Assembly: GCA_947469815.1 (NCBI GenBank)
Contig: CANIRI010000002.1
Coordinates: 1 to 27,646, forward strand
Source of the DNA: Comamonadaceae bacterium
GTDB lineage: Bacteria; Pseudomonadota; Gammaproteobacteria; Burkholderiales; Burkholderiaceae_C
Length of the DNA: 27,646 nucleotides
Direction of reading: 5' to 3'
Shown here one piece after another: positions 16,069 to 23,580 of the stretch. A program made the position numbers and the translations under genes. Position 1 is the stretch's first letter. Every line of letters begins with the position of its first letter. The notes below the pieces were generated by a model, which saw nothing but the letters and a program-made list of their open reading frames with translations, was not told the DNA's origin and did not search any database.

Positions 16069-17087
16069 CAGACGCGGTCTGATTCCGGCCGGGGTTCACG
16101 GCCCATCAAGAGCGCAAGCACTTCCGGGGCCTGCAAGCTGCCGTCGAGCAACTGCACAACGGCCTCGGTAATCGGCATGTCCACGCCAAGGGCGCGGGCC
16201 CGTTGCAACACAGTGCGGGCGCAGTACACGCCCTCGGCCACATGGCCCAATTCGGCGACTGCCGCAGCCAGGGTCTGCCCGCGCGCCAAGGCCAGTCCCA
16301 CTTGGCGGTTACGCGACAGGTCGCCCGTGGCGGTCAGCACCAGATCACCCAAACCGCTTAAACCCGTGAAAGTGGCCGCCTGCGCACCAAGGGCCACACC
16401 GAGGCGGGTCATCTCGGAGAGGCCCCGCGTGATCAAGGCCGCCCGGGCATTGACGCCGAGGCCCAGGCCGTCACACAAACCCGTGGCAATAGCCAGCACG
16501 TTCTTCACCGCGCCACCCACTTCGACACCGGGCAAATCGTCGCTGGCATAAATGCGAAGGGCCGGGCTGTGGAAAGCGTCCACCAGCGTTTGGCGCACCA
16601 CCGCGTGGGTGCTGGCCGCCACCAGTGCGGCAGGTTTGCCCTGCGCCACTTCAGCGGCAAAACTCGGCCCGCTCAAAGCGCCGCACAGGGCATGGGGTGC
16701 CGCCTGGCGCTGCACTTCATGGCCAAGCAATCCCCAGGCTTGTCCATCGCGCGCTGCTTCAAAGCCTTTGCACAGCCAGACTGTGGGCACTGCCGTGTCT
16801 GCCAAGGCCTGCAACATGGTGCGCAGCGCGGCCATGGGGGTGGCGATGATGACCAGATCCCACTGCGTGCCATCCTGGAGCACCAGATGCAAATAACCGC
16901 TGGCAATGGAAAGTCCGTCCGGCAAAACGATGCCGGGGAGGTATCGGGAATTCATGCGCTGGGACTGCAGACCCTGGGCCAGCACAGGGTCGCGGGCCCA
17001 CAGCGTGACAGCGTGCCGCCCCAGGCCCGAGGCGGTGGCCGCCAGTGCCGTGCCCCAAGCCCCCGCACCCAGCACCAAAATTCGCAT
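16068..17087 (-). CDS. gpsA: Glycerol-3-phosphate dehydrogenase [NAD(P)+]
   Basis: A 339-residue cytosolic enzyme that reduces dihydroxyacetone phosphate to sn-glycerol-3-phosphate for phospholipid synthesis. The N-terminal Rossmann motif [12 protein letters not shown] begins at residue 5. [22 protein letters not shown], the catalytic-Lys helix [36 protein letters not shown], and [23 protein letters not shown] are all present, covering the family's conserved core. Length is normal. It is the last gene of the minus-strand group rhodanese-grxC-secB-gpsA, 33 bases after secB. The secB-gpsA pairing is common in proteobacteria. It ends in a bidirectional hairpin shared with cphA. Confidence 0.98.
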   Translation of the reverse strand: MRILVLGAGAWGTALAATASGLGRHAVTLWARDPVLAQGLQSQRMNSRYLPGIVLPDGLSIASGYLHLVLQDGTQWDLVIIATPMAALRTMLQALADTAVPTVWLCKGFEAARDGQAWGLLGHEVQRQAAPHALCGALSGPSFAAEVAQGKPAALVAASTHAVVRQTLVDAFHSPALRIYASDDLPGVEVGGAVKNVLAIATGLCDGLGLGVNARAALITRGLSEMTRLGVALGAQAATFTGLSGLGDLVLTATGDLSRNRQVGLALARGQTLAAAVAELGHVAEGVYCARTVLQRARALGVDMPITEAVVQLLDGSLQAPEVLALLMGREPRPESDRV

Positions 17088-17120
17088 GGCGATGAGCCGC
17101 CGCGTGTGGGCGGCCGCGGC

Positions 17121-17594
17121 CTATTGGGTCAAGCTGGCGCCATTGCTCTGCGCCATGGCTTGGTTTTGCTGCTGCTCGTACATGGCCTGGAAATTGATCT
17201 CTGACAGGTGCACGGGCGGAAAACCACCGCGTTGAATCAGATCGGCCACATTGCCCCGCAGGTAGGGGTAAATGATTTGCGGGCAGGCAATGCCCATGAT
17301 CGCGCCCATCTGATCTTCTGGAATATGGCGAACTTCGAAAATGCCACCTTGCTTCACTTCCACGAGAAAGACGGTCTTATCGTTGATCATGGTCTGCACA
17401 CGGGCGGTCACGCAGACCTCGAAAATGCCCTCGGCCACCGGATTGGCTTCGATATTGAGCTGGATATCGACGGCCGGTTGTTCCTGCTCGAGCAGGATGC
17501 CAGGGGAATTGGGCTGCTCCATCGAGGCCTCTTTGAGGTACAGGCGCTGGATCTGGAACACCGGGGTCGCGTTGCTGGGGCTGGAATCGGCCAT
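17121..17594 (-). CDS. secB: Protein-export chaperone SecB
   Basis: A 157-residue cytosolic tetrameric chaperone that holds preproteins unfolded and hands them to SecA. The family core is clear: [38 protein letters not shown], then [26 protein letters not shown] and the C-terminal [30 protein letters not shown] Gln-rich tail ([12 protein letters not shown]) follows. The start at 17594 ([14 protein letters not shown]) matches the usual SecB N-terminus; the frame extends upstream to 17636 but those 14 residues look unrelated. It sits 33 bases before gpsA and 88 bases after grxC. A CATAAT hexamer in that 88-base gap could be an internal promoter. Confidence 0.97.
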   Translation of the reverse strand: MADSSPSNATPVFQIQRLYLKEASMEQPNSPGILLEQEQPAVDIQLNIEANPVAEGIFEVCVTARVQTMINDKTVFLVEVKQGGIFEVRHIPEDQMGAIMGIACPQIIYPYLRGNVADLIQRGGFPPVHLSEINFQAMYEQQQNQAMAQSNGASLTQ

Positions 17595-17655
17595 GGGGGG
17601 TCTTTCAACAAATGAAGGGCGGTACACCGGACGCAATGGCAGAAACCGGCGCGCG

Positions 17656-17661
17656 ATTATG
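17656..17661 (-). promoter_or_regulatory. Possible -10 box (CATAAT) for secB-gpsA
   Basis: CATAAT on the minus strand lies about 60 bases before the secB ATG in the 88-base gap after grxC. The -35 region at 17 bases (GAAGTA) is poor, so this is a weak candidate for separate transcription of secB-gpsA. Confidence 0.25.
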
Positions 17662-17682
17662 TCAGGCGCTTTGGGGCGTACT

Positions 17683-17943
17683 TCAAGCGGCCTGCAACAG
17701 GGGCAGCAAGCCGGCGCGCGCGTCCAGCGCGATCAGGTCATCGCATCCGCCCACGTGGGTGGCGCCTATGAATATTTGAGGCACGGTGCGGCGGCCTGTG
17801 CGCTCCATCATGTCCTGGCGGGCTTGCGGCTCCAGGTCGATCCGAACTTCGGTGATGGCGTCAACACCCTTGGCCTTCAGTATCCGCTTGGCCTGCACGC
17901 AATACGGGCAGACTGCGGTGGTGTACATGGTCACTTCTTGCAT
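17683..17943 (-). CDS. grxC: Glutaredoxin 3
   Basis: An 86-residue thiol-disulfide oxidoreductase using glutathione. The dithiol active site CPYC occurs at about residues 12-15 in [17 protein letters not shown]. The cis-Pro motif TVPQIFIG and the glutathione-binding [10 protein letters not shown] segment follow. Length is typical of GrxC. The start at 17943 (MQEVTMYTT) is preceded by an AGGA ribosome site seven bases upstream; an ATG at 17964 would overlap the rhodanese stop and adds seven unrelated residues. It lies 17 bases after the rhodanese gene. The rhodanese-glutaredoxin-SecB order suggests a small redox and secretion cluster often seen in proteobacteria. Confidence 0.97.
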   Translation of the reverse strand: MQEVTMYTTAVCPYCVQAKRILKAKGVDAITEVRIDLEPQARQDMMERTGRRTVPQIFIGATHVGGCDDLIALDARAGLLPLLQAA

Positions 17944-17960
17944 GGCGATTCCTAGGGCGG

Positions 17961-18374
17961 TCAAGCGGCGTTTGTCTCAAGCGGCAAGGCCGCTTCGCGC
18001 CAGGCGGTGAGTCCGCCGGAGAGCGACTGGGGCTGCGCGAAACCCAGTTTGCTCGCGGTGGCTGCCGCGCCCAGTGAGCGGGCGCCGGATCGGCAAACCA
18101 GAATCAGCGGGAGGTTTTTATTTTTCACGGCCGCCGCCAGCTTCGCTTCCAGCTCGGCCAGCGGAATATTTTTGGAGCCTGCAATATGGCCTGCGGCGAA
18201 TTCCTGCGCGTCGCTCACATCCACCACCACGGCTTTTTCACGGTTCATCAGTTGCACGGCTTGCGCCACGCTGATACCGCGCGCCGCCATGCCCTGCATC
18301 AAGGGCATAAACAACAGCCCCCCCGAAGTCAGCGCAAGCGCTACCAGCATCCAATTGTCGAGAAAAAATTTCAC
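17961..18374 (-). CDS. Membrane-anchored rhodanese-like protein
   Basis: A 137-residue protein with one N-terminal hydrophobic segment (about residues 8-28, WMLVALALTSGGLLFMPLMQG) followed by a single rhodanese domain. The active-site loop LVCRSGARS carries the catalytic Cys, and VVDVSDAQEFAAGHIAGSKNIPL is the family's substrate-side motif. It is probably anchored in the inner membrane with the sulfurtransferase domain on one face; the side cannot be fixed from sequence. It resembles E. coli YibN, which also lies next to grxC and secB. An AAGGA ribosome site lies three bases before the ATG. It is the first gene of a minus-strand operon and is divergent from gpmA. Confidence 0.95.
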   Translation of the reverse strand: MKFFLDNWMLVALALTSGGLLFMPLMQGMAARGISVAQAVQLMNREKAVVVDVSDAQEFAAGHIAGSKNIPLAELEAKLAAAVKNKNLPLILVCRSGARSLGAAATASKLGFAQPQSLSGGLTAWREAALPLETNAA

Positions 18375-18408
18375 ATGGGTCCTTGTTGAAAAGCCGGCTC
18401 AGTCGCGC

Positions 18409-18418
18409 ATTTTAGAAT
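18409..18418. promoter_or_regulatory. Overlapping divergent -10 boxes for the rhodanese operon and gpmA
   Basis: ATTTTAGAAT encodes TAGAAT on the plus strand (18413-18418, toward gpmA) and TAAAAT on the minus strand (18414-18409, toward the rhodanese gene). The two boxes share bases, so RNA polymerase could not occupy both at once. A TTGAAA at 18386-18391 is a possible plus-strand -35, but its 21-base spacing is too long. Confidence 0.45.
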
Positions 18419-18475
18419 GGGGGGCTAGTCATGCCGCCACCCGCTCCTATTTCCCCCCACCCTGCGCCCACGACC

Positions 18476-19174
18476 ATGTACAAAATTGTGTTTATCCGCC
18501 ATGGCGAATCGGTCTGGAACCTGGAGAACCGTTTCACCGGCTGGGCCGATGTGGACCTGACCCCAACCGGCGTTCAGCAGGCACGATCGGCCGGCGTGGT
18601 CTTGAAGCAGCACGGCTTTGATTTTGATATCGCCTACACCAGCATGTTGCAGCGTGCAACCCGCACCCTGTGGCATTGCCTGGACGAAATGCAGCGCACC
18701 TGGCTCCCGGTGGTGCACGCCTGGCGGCTCAACGAGCGCCATTACGGGGCTTTACAGGGGCTCAACAAATCGGATACGGCCCAACAATACGGCGAGGCGC
18801 AGGTGCTGGCTTGGCGGCGCAGCTACGACATACCGCCGCCGGCGCTGGAGCCCTCCGACCCGCGCTGCGAACGCGGCGACTTGCGCTACGCCAAACTCAA
18901 GCCGGAGCAGATTCCGCTCGCCGAATGCCTCAAAGACACGGTGGACCGTGTGCTGCCCCTTTGGAACGAGTCCATGGCACCAGCCATTCTGGCGGGCAAA
19001 CGCATCGTGATCGCGGCCCACGGCAACTCGATCCGGGCCATGATCAAGTACCTGGATGGCATCTCCGACGCAGATATTGTGGGCGTCAACATCCCCAATG
19101 GCCGACCCTTGGTGTACGAACTGGATGCATCATTGAAGGCGCTGGGCCACTATTACCTGGAGCCAAAACCCTGA
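18476..19174 (+). CDS. gpmA: 2,3-bisphosphoglycerate-dependent phosphoglycerate mutase
   Basis: A 232-residue glycolytic enzyme interconverting 3- and 2-phosphoglycerate. The phosphohistidine motif is [24 protein letters not shown] (His9). The segment [14 protein letters not shown] holds the catalytic acid, and the second His is in [16 protein letters not shown]. Length is normal for the dPGM class. ATG 18476 ([11 protein letters not shown]) was chosen because it matches the family N-terminus; an in-frame ATG at 18431 would add 15 Pro-rich residues. It is divergent from the rhodanese operon and is followed on the same strand by ctpA and moeB, an arrangement I associate with Burkholderiales. 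Confidence 0.98.
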   Translation: MYKIVFIRHGESVWNLENRFTGWADVDLTPTGVQQARSAGVVLKQHGFDFDIAYTSMLQRATRTLWHCLDEMQRTWLPVVHAWRLNERHYGALQGLNKSDTAQQYGEAQVLAWRRSYDIPPPALEPSDPRCERGDLRYAKLKPEQIPLAECLKDTVDRVLPLWNESMAPAILAGKRIVIAAHGNSIRAMIKYLDGISDADIVGVNIPNGRPLVYELDASLKALGHYYLEPKP

Positions 19175-19241
19175 TGTGCATGGCCCCACGAGGGCAAATT
19201 GGGCAACAGCGGGTGTATATTGACCGAACATGAGGGCGTAT

Positions 19242-20675
19242 ATGGGTCAAAAATTGAAAATTGTGGGATGGGTCACCTTTGGCGTTTTGGCGGGCTCTAT
19301 GGCCACGTTTTCGCTGCAAACGGTCGCGCGCAGCAGCGTTGCGCCATTGCCCCTGGAGGAGTTGCAGCAACTGTCGGCCGTGTTCGGCCTGATCAAGAGC
19401 GATTACGTCGAACCCGTGGACGACAAAAAGTTGATCACAGATGCCATATCCGGCATGGTCTCCAGCTTGGACCCGCATTCCCAGTATTTCGACAAAAAAG
19501 CCTACAAAGAATTCAAAGAAGGCACAGCAGGAAAATTTGTCGGAGTCGGCATTGAGATCACACAAGAGGATGGATTTGTCAAAGTCGTCTCGCCGATTGA
19601 AGGCTCGCCCGCCTTTCGCGCCGGACTGAAAACCAATGACCTGATCACCAAGGTGGACGACACCCCGGTCAAAGGCCTGTCGCTCAATGAGGCGGTCAAG
19701 CGCATGCGCGGCGAACCGAGTACCAAGGTGGTTCTGACCGTATTCCGCAAGGAAGAGAACCGGACCTTTGTGGTCACCATCATCCGCGAAGAAATCAAAC
19801 AACAATCGGTACGCGGCAAGATGGTAGAGCCAGGCTATGCCTGGATCCGCCTCAGTCAGTTCCAGGAACGCACGCTGGAAGACTTTGCCAAGAAAGCCGG
19901 CGAGCTGTACAAACAGGACCCGAACATCAAGGGCATGGTGCTGGACCTGCGCAACGACCCGGGCGGACTGTTGGGTTCGGCGGTCGGTATATCAGCCGCT
20001 TTCCTGCCCGATAACATCACCGTGGTCACCACCAACGGGCAGACCGCAGAGAGTCAGCAAACCCTGCGCGCCAATGCGCTGGACTACGACCGCCGTGGTG
20101 TGGACCCGCTCAAATCTTTACCGGCAGCCATTCGCAAAGTGCCGCTGGTGGTGTTGGTGAACGAAGGTTCCGCCTCGGCCAGTGAGATCGTTGCCGGGGC
20201 ATTGCAAGACCACAAGCGCGCCGTGATCATGGGCAGCCAAACCTTTGGAAAGGGCACGGTTCAGACCTTCCGTCCGCTGGGCAACGAAGCCGGGGTGAAG
20301 ATCACCACCGCGCGCTACTACACGCCAAGCGGCCGCTCGATCCAGGCCAAAGGTATCGTGCCCGATGTGATGGTCGATGAGACCGAAGCCGGCAGTCCGT
20401 TTGCGGCCTTGGCCCCCCGCGAAGCCGACGCGGAAAAGCACCTCAGCAGCGGCCAGGGCGCCGAAGTGAAAGACCTGGAGCGGGAAAAAGCCCGCGAAGC
20501 CGCATTGAAACGCCTCGAGCTTGAGGCCAGTAAGTCGCTGGCTGAGCGACGCCCACCGGAGTTTGGTTCTGAGAGCGACTTCCGGCTCATCCAGGCGATT
20601 AACCAGCTCAAGGGCAAACCGGTCATGGTCAGCAAAACCCTGACCGAGCGCAAGGCAGAACTTAAAGAAGACTAA
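19242..20675 (+). CDS. ctpA: C-terminal processing peptidase, S41 family
   Basis: A 477-residue periplasmic serine protease. An N-terminal signal/anchor (MGQKLKIVGWVTFGVLAGSMATF) is followed by the S41 N-domain (SGMVSSLDPHSQYFDKKAYKEF) and a PDZ domain (VGVGIEI...DLITKVDDTPVKGL). The protease core follows, with the Ser/Lys dyad in GSASASEIVAG (Ser312) and FGKGTVQTF (Lys337), and IVPDVMV near its end. The C-terminal third is Lys/Glu-rich and probably helical. The start at 19242 has GAGGG five bases upstream; the ATG at 19230 lies before that site and is less likely. It is the second gene of gpmA-ctpA-moeB; a TATATT at 19216-19221 could be its own -10 box. Substrates are unknown. Confidence 0.96.
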   Translation: MGQKLKIVGWVTFGVLAGSMATFSLQTVARSSVAPLPLEELQQLSAVFGLIKSDYVEPVDDKKLITDAISGMVSSLDPHSQYFDKKAYKEFKEGTAGKFVGVGIEITQEDGFVKVVSPIEGSPAFRAGLKTNDLITKVDDTPVKGLSLNEAVKRMRGEPSTKVVLTVFRKEENRTFVVTIIREEIKQQSVRGKMVEPGYAWIRLSQFQERTLEDFAKKAGELYKQDPNIKGMVLDLRNDPGGLLGSAVGISAAFLPDNITVVTTNGQTAESQQTLRANALDYDRRGVDPLKSLPAAIRKVPLVVLVNEGSASASEIVAGALQDHKRAVIMGSQTFGKGTVQTFRPLGNEAGVKITTARYYTPSGRSIQAKGIVPDVMVDETEAGSPFAALAPREADAEKHLSSGQGAEVKDLEREKAREAALKRLELEASKSLAERRPPEFGSESDFRLIQAINQLKGKPVMVSKTLTERKAELKED

Positions 20676-20682
20676 GTCCACC

Positions 20683-21435
20683 ATGCGCGATGAGGAGCTG
20701 TCGCGCTATTCGCGCCATATCCTGCTCGACGACATCGGCATCGAAGGCCAGGAGCGCATCCGCGCAGCACGCATCTTGGTCATAGGCGCGGGTGGCCTGG
20801 CCTCCCCCGCTGTGCTGTACCTGGCCGCCGCGGGTGTTGGTACTTTGACCCTGGTCGACGACGATGTCGTGGACCTGACCAATCTGCAGCGCCAAATCAT
20901 GCACAGCGGTGATGCGGTGGGCAGCCCCAAAGTGCTGTCGGCGCAGGCTAGCGCAACCCGTATCAACCCGCTCACGGCGCTGGTGCCCTTGCAGCAGCGT
21001 GCGGATGCCGCACTGCTGGACACGCTGGTACCGCAAGCCGATGTGGTGCTCGATTGCAGCGACAACTTCGAGACCCGCCACGCCATCAACGCGGTCTGTG
21101 TGCGCCACCGGGTGCCCCTGGTCTCGGGCGCGGCGGTGCAGTTTGACGGACAGATCAGCGTCTTCGATCCGCGCGACGCCAACTGCCCTTGCTATGCCTG
21201 TGCTTTTCCAGCCCAGCGCGCGCCCGAAGCCATAGCCTGCGCCACCATGGGTGTTTTTGCGCCGGTAGTCGGCGTGATCGGTTGCATGCAGGCGGCGCAA
21301 GCGCTGATGCTGGTGGGGGCCTTCGGTGAACCCTTGCGCGGCAGCTTGCTAATGCTGGACGGGCGGTCCATGGAATGGACCCGGATCCGCATCCCGCGCC
21401 AAATGGCTTGCAGCGTCTGCGGTTCAGCACCCTAG
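20683..21435 (+). CDS. moeB: MoeB/ThiF-family adenylyltransferase (HesA/MoeB/ThiF)
   Basis: A 250-residue E1-like enzyme that adenylates the C-terminal Gly of a sulfur-carrier protein (MoaD or ThiS). The nucleotide motif VIGAGGLASPAVLYLAAAGVG (about residues 32-52), DDDVVDLTNLQRQ, and DCSDNFETRHAINAVC are all present. Two CxxC pairs (CPCYAC near 167-171 and CSVCG near the end) should bind structural zinc, and the Cys in ACATMGVF is at the catalytic-Cys position. The sequence alone cannot tell MoeB from ThiF or a shared enzyme. It starts seven bases after ctpA and ends eight bases from the convergent DUF429 gene. Confidence 0.92.
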   Translation: MRDEELSRYSRHILLDDIGIEGQERIRAARILVIGAGGLASPAVLYLAAAGVGTLTLVDDDVVDLTNLQRQIMHSGDAVGSPKVLSAQASATRINPLTALVPLQQRADAALLDTLVPQADVVLDCSDNFETRHAINAVCVRHRVPLVSGAAVQFDGQISVFDPRDANCPCYACAFPAQRAPEAIACATMGVFAPVVGVIGCMQAAQALMLVGAFGEPLRGSLLMLDGRSMEWTRIRIPRQMACSVCGSAP

Positions 21436-21443
21436 GAGCGGCT

Positions 21444-22307
21444 TCAAGCGCTGAGAATCCAACCCTCCAGCAGATCGAGATCCGGCGGCAAACCGCACAG
21501 GGGGTCACCCGCTTGGTAGCGCAACTGTCCCCACGCCGCTTGCACCAGGCACAGCACCGCATCCAGCGTATCGCCACTGGCATCGTCGGCCAGGCTGTCG
21601 CGCTGGGCATGGCTCAGGCGCAGCCGCAGCTGCAATCGGGTCTGGCCCAACTCCAGCGCATGGATCAGGTCTTTGCGGGCAATCAAACGCTCAGGGGTTT
21701 GTTTGGCTACGGCGTCATTCTTGTAGCTGCGGCCTCCAAGCAGCTCGCGCGCGAGCAGGCCGGGATACGCCTCGAGGGCCACCCGCTGCGCGTTCAACTG
21801 CGGCGGCTGCAGACCCGGGAAATAGGCCTGCGTACCGCGCAGCAGCGGCACCCCGGCATGCAGCATGAAGGCTACCGGCGGATTCACCCATTTCATGGAA
21901 GGGCTGGAGCCCGCAGGACCGTCGGTGGCGCGGTGTGCGAACTTGGAGCCGACCGGGCGGGCGTTGCAGAAAGCGGCGAACGCATCGCGGATGTCGCTGC
22001 GCGACAGGCTGGCGTAATGGTCCATGCAGGCCTGCCAGTCCATCGGCCAGCCCAGTGTGCGCACCAGCTCCCGCGGCAATCCAAAGGGCAGGTCAAATGC
22101 GCCAAACCAGTTGCCCTGACGCAGGCCCAAGGCCCAGGCATCCAGGGTGTCAAAACGCTCCAGGCGATCCAGCCGCAGCACGCCTGCGGCCAGGTTGCCC
22201 CAGGCATTCACAATGGTTTTACGCTTGCTCGGGCTGCTGGAGAAATCGCAGCCCAGCAAAGGCAGGGCAGCTGCGGCCTGTACGGGCCCGTCAGATGCGG
22301 AGGGCAA
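21444..22307 (-). CDS. DUF429 family protein (predicted RNase H-like fold)
   Basis: A 287-residue protein with the DUF429 opening GCDFSSSPSKRKTIVNAWG (about residues 19-37), then FGAFDLPFGLPRELV, ALEAYPGLLARELLG, and the acidic helix DDASGDTLDAVLCLVQAAW near the C-terminus. Conserved Asp and Glu residues in the first strand, the FDLPFG motif and the ASGDTLDA helix fit a metal-dependent nuclease-like fold, but no activity is established for the family. It starts six bases after the BLUF gene and so appears to be the third gene of a folE-BLUF-DUF429 operon. It is convergent with moeB. Confidence 0.85.
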   Translation of the reverse strand: MPSASDGPVQAAAALPLLGCDFSSSPSKRKTIVNAWGNLAAGVLRLDRLERFDTLDAWALGLRQGNWFGAFDLPFGLPRELVRTLGWPMDWQACMDHYASLSRSDIRDAFAAFCNARPVGSKFAHRATDGPAGSSPSMKWVNPPVAFMLHAGVPLLRGTQAYFPGLQPPQLNAQRVALEAYPGLLARELLGGRSYKNDAVAKQTPERLIARKDLIHALELGQTRLQLRLRLSHAQRDSLADDASGDTLDAVLCLVQAAWGQLRYQAGDPLCGLPPDLDLLEGWILSA

Positions 22308-22313
22308 GTGCGC

Positions 22314-22736
22314 TCAGGCCCGACCGATGATGGACGCAGTGGCCATCAGCTCTTCGAGCAGCGCCAGTGAGACGCGGCCGGAGACCGCATACGGATCCAG
22401 CTCGGGCCGCTCGGCGTACTTGAGCAAAATGCTGTGGTTGATTTTGGACATATTGACCTGGCCCATGGTCCAGCTGCCAAAGCGGCGCTCTTCAATCTCT
22501 TCGTAGTGCAGCAAGATCACGTCTTTATGGCGCGCATCGCGCTGGATGTGGCCGTAGAGCTCGTTGACCGCATTGCGGCCGCCTTCAATCGCTTGCAGAA
22601 AAATACCGCCGCCGTAACACAGGATGCCGGTAATGCCCGAGCCCGGGTTTCCCTCGCGCGACTTGGCCAAAATCTCTTCAATGGCCTGGGAATCGGGGTT
22701 GACGGCGCGACTGGCGTAAAGCAAACGTACCAACAT
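22314..22736 (-). CDS. Short BLUF-domain blue-light photoreceptor
   Basis: A 140-residue single-domain flavin photoreceptor. The diagnostic residues are present: Tyr7 in LLYASRA, Asn30 before GSGITGILCY, Gln48 in FLQAIEG, and Trp89/Met91 in FGSWTMG. These are the Tyr-Gln-Trp/Met set that rearranges hydrogen bonds to flavin after blue light. Beyond about residue 95, a short helical cap (HSILLKYAERPELDPYAVSG...LLEELMATASI) replaces any output domain, so it must act through protein partners, as PixD-type BLUF proteins do. It lies six bases behind folE and six bases before DUF429, so both are candidate partners. It is probably cytosolic and binds FAD or FMN. Confidence 0.95.
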   Translation of the reverse strand: MLVRLLYASRAVNPDSQAIEEILAKSREGNPGSGITGILCYGGGIFLQAIEGGRNAVNELYGHIQRDARHKDVILLHYEEIEERRFGSWTMGQVNMSKINHSILLKYAERPELDPYAVSGRVSLALLEELMATASIIGRA

Positions 22737-22742
22737 GGGGAT

Positions 22743-23444
22743 TCAACCTTTCTGGGGAATGAGCGACAAAAACTCGCGGCGCAAATTCGGGTCTTTCAGG
22801 AACACACCGCGCATCACCGAATTGATCATCTTGCTGTCCATGTCTTTGACGCCGCGCCATGACATGCAGTAATGGGTGGCCTCCATGACGATGGCCAGGC
22901 CATCGGGCTGGGTTTTTTCCTGGATCAGATCGGCCAGTTGTACCACCGCCTCTTCCTGGATTTGGGGCCTGCCCATCACCCATTCGGCCAGGCGCGCATA
23001 TTTGGACAGACCAATCACGTTGGTGTGCTCGTTGGGCAGCACGCCAATCCAGACCTTGCCAATGACCGGGCAAAAATGGTGGCTGCAAGCGCTGCGCACC
23101 GTGATCGGGCCGACGATCATCAACTCGTTCAAGTGTTCGGCATTCGGGAATTCGGTGATGGTCGGCGCAGCAACATAGCGGCCTTTGAAGACTTCGTTGA
23201 CATACATTTTGGCCACGCGCCGGGCCGTGTTGCCGGTGTTGTGGTCGCGCTCGGTGTCAATCACCAGGCTCTGCAGAACACCGACCATTTTTTCTTCGAC
23301 TTCGTCGAGCATCTGCTCGAGTTCTCCGGGTTCGATGAACGCAGAAATATTGTCATTGGCGTGGTAGCGCTTGCGCGCGGCGACCAGCCTTTCACGGATT
23401 TTCTCGGAGACCGGGGTTCCAACGTCTGGGGTCGATGCGTTCAT
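22743..23444 (-). CDS. folE: GTP cyclohydrolase I
   Basis: A 233-residue enzyme that converts GTP to 7,8-dihydroneopterin triphosphate for folate, and in many bacteria for queuosine. The zinc ligands are visible in CSHHFCPVIGKVW (Cys120, His123) and HYCMSWRGVKD (Cys193). DTERDHNTGNTARRVAKMYVNEVF is the family's N-terminal core signature, and the C-terminal MINSVMRGVFLKDPNLRREFL is typical. The start at 23444 (MNASTPDVG) was chosen; upstream codons to 23582 are read through the promoter region. It is the first gene of a minus-strand operon with BLUF and DUF429. A TAATAT about 33 bases before the ATG is a candidate -10 box. Confidence 0.98.
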   Translation of the reverse strand: MNASTPDVGTPVSEKIRERLVAARKRYHANDNISAFIEPGELEQMLDEVEEKMVGVLQSLVIDTERDHNTGNTARRVAKMYVNEVFKGRYVAAPTITEFPNAEHLNELMIVGPITVRSACSHHFCPVIGKVWIGVLPNEHTNVIGLSKYARLAEWVMGRPQIQEEAVVQLADLIQEKTQPDGLAIVMEATHYCMSWRGVKDMDSKMINSVMRGVFLKDPNLRREFLSLIPQKG

Positions 23445-23476
23445 GAATAGTGTGCGTGTTGCAAGCGAATCAAACC

Positions 23477-23482
23477 ATATTA
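23477..23482 (-). promoter_or_regulatory. Putative -10 box (TAATAT) for folE-BLUF-DUF429
   Basis: TAATAT on the minus strand lies in the 136-base gap between folE and the divergent dehydrogenase gene, giving a leader of roughly 25 bases. The -35 region at 17 bases is poor, which would fit activator dependence or a weak promoter. Confidence 0.35.
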
Positions 23483-23553
23483 CCAGCCCGGCATCGCGCG
23501 CCGGTCGCTGCCGCATGCGAGACCTTGCGCCGTCGCGGGCACAATCATCGCTT

Positions 23554-23566
23554 TGCACAAGGTGCA
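23554..23566. repeat. Small palindrome (TGCAC-3-GTGCA) before the D-amino acid dehydrogenase gene
   Basis: TGCAC (23554-23558), AAG, GTGCA (23562-23566) form a perfect palindrome 14 bases before the ATG at 23581. It could be an operator half-site pair or a small hairpin near the ribosome site. No regulator can be named. Confidence 0.3.
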
Positions 23567-23580
23567 GCGAAAGTTCTTGC

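Noticed and set aside
21432..21460. Imperfect AGCG/CGCT repeat at the moeB/DUF429 junction as a terminator
   Set aside because: Only four perfect pairs. This is expected by chance in this composition.
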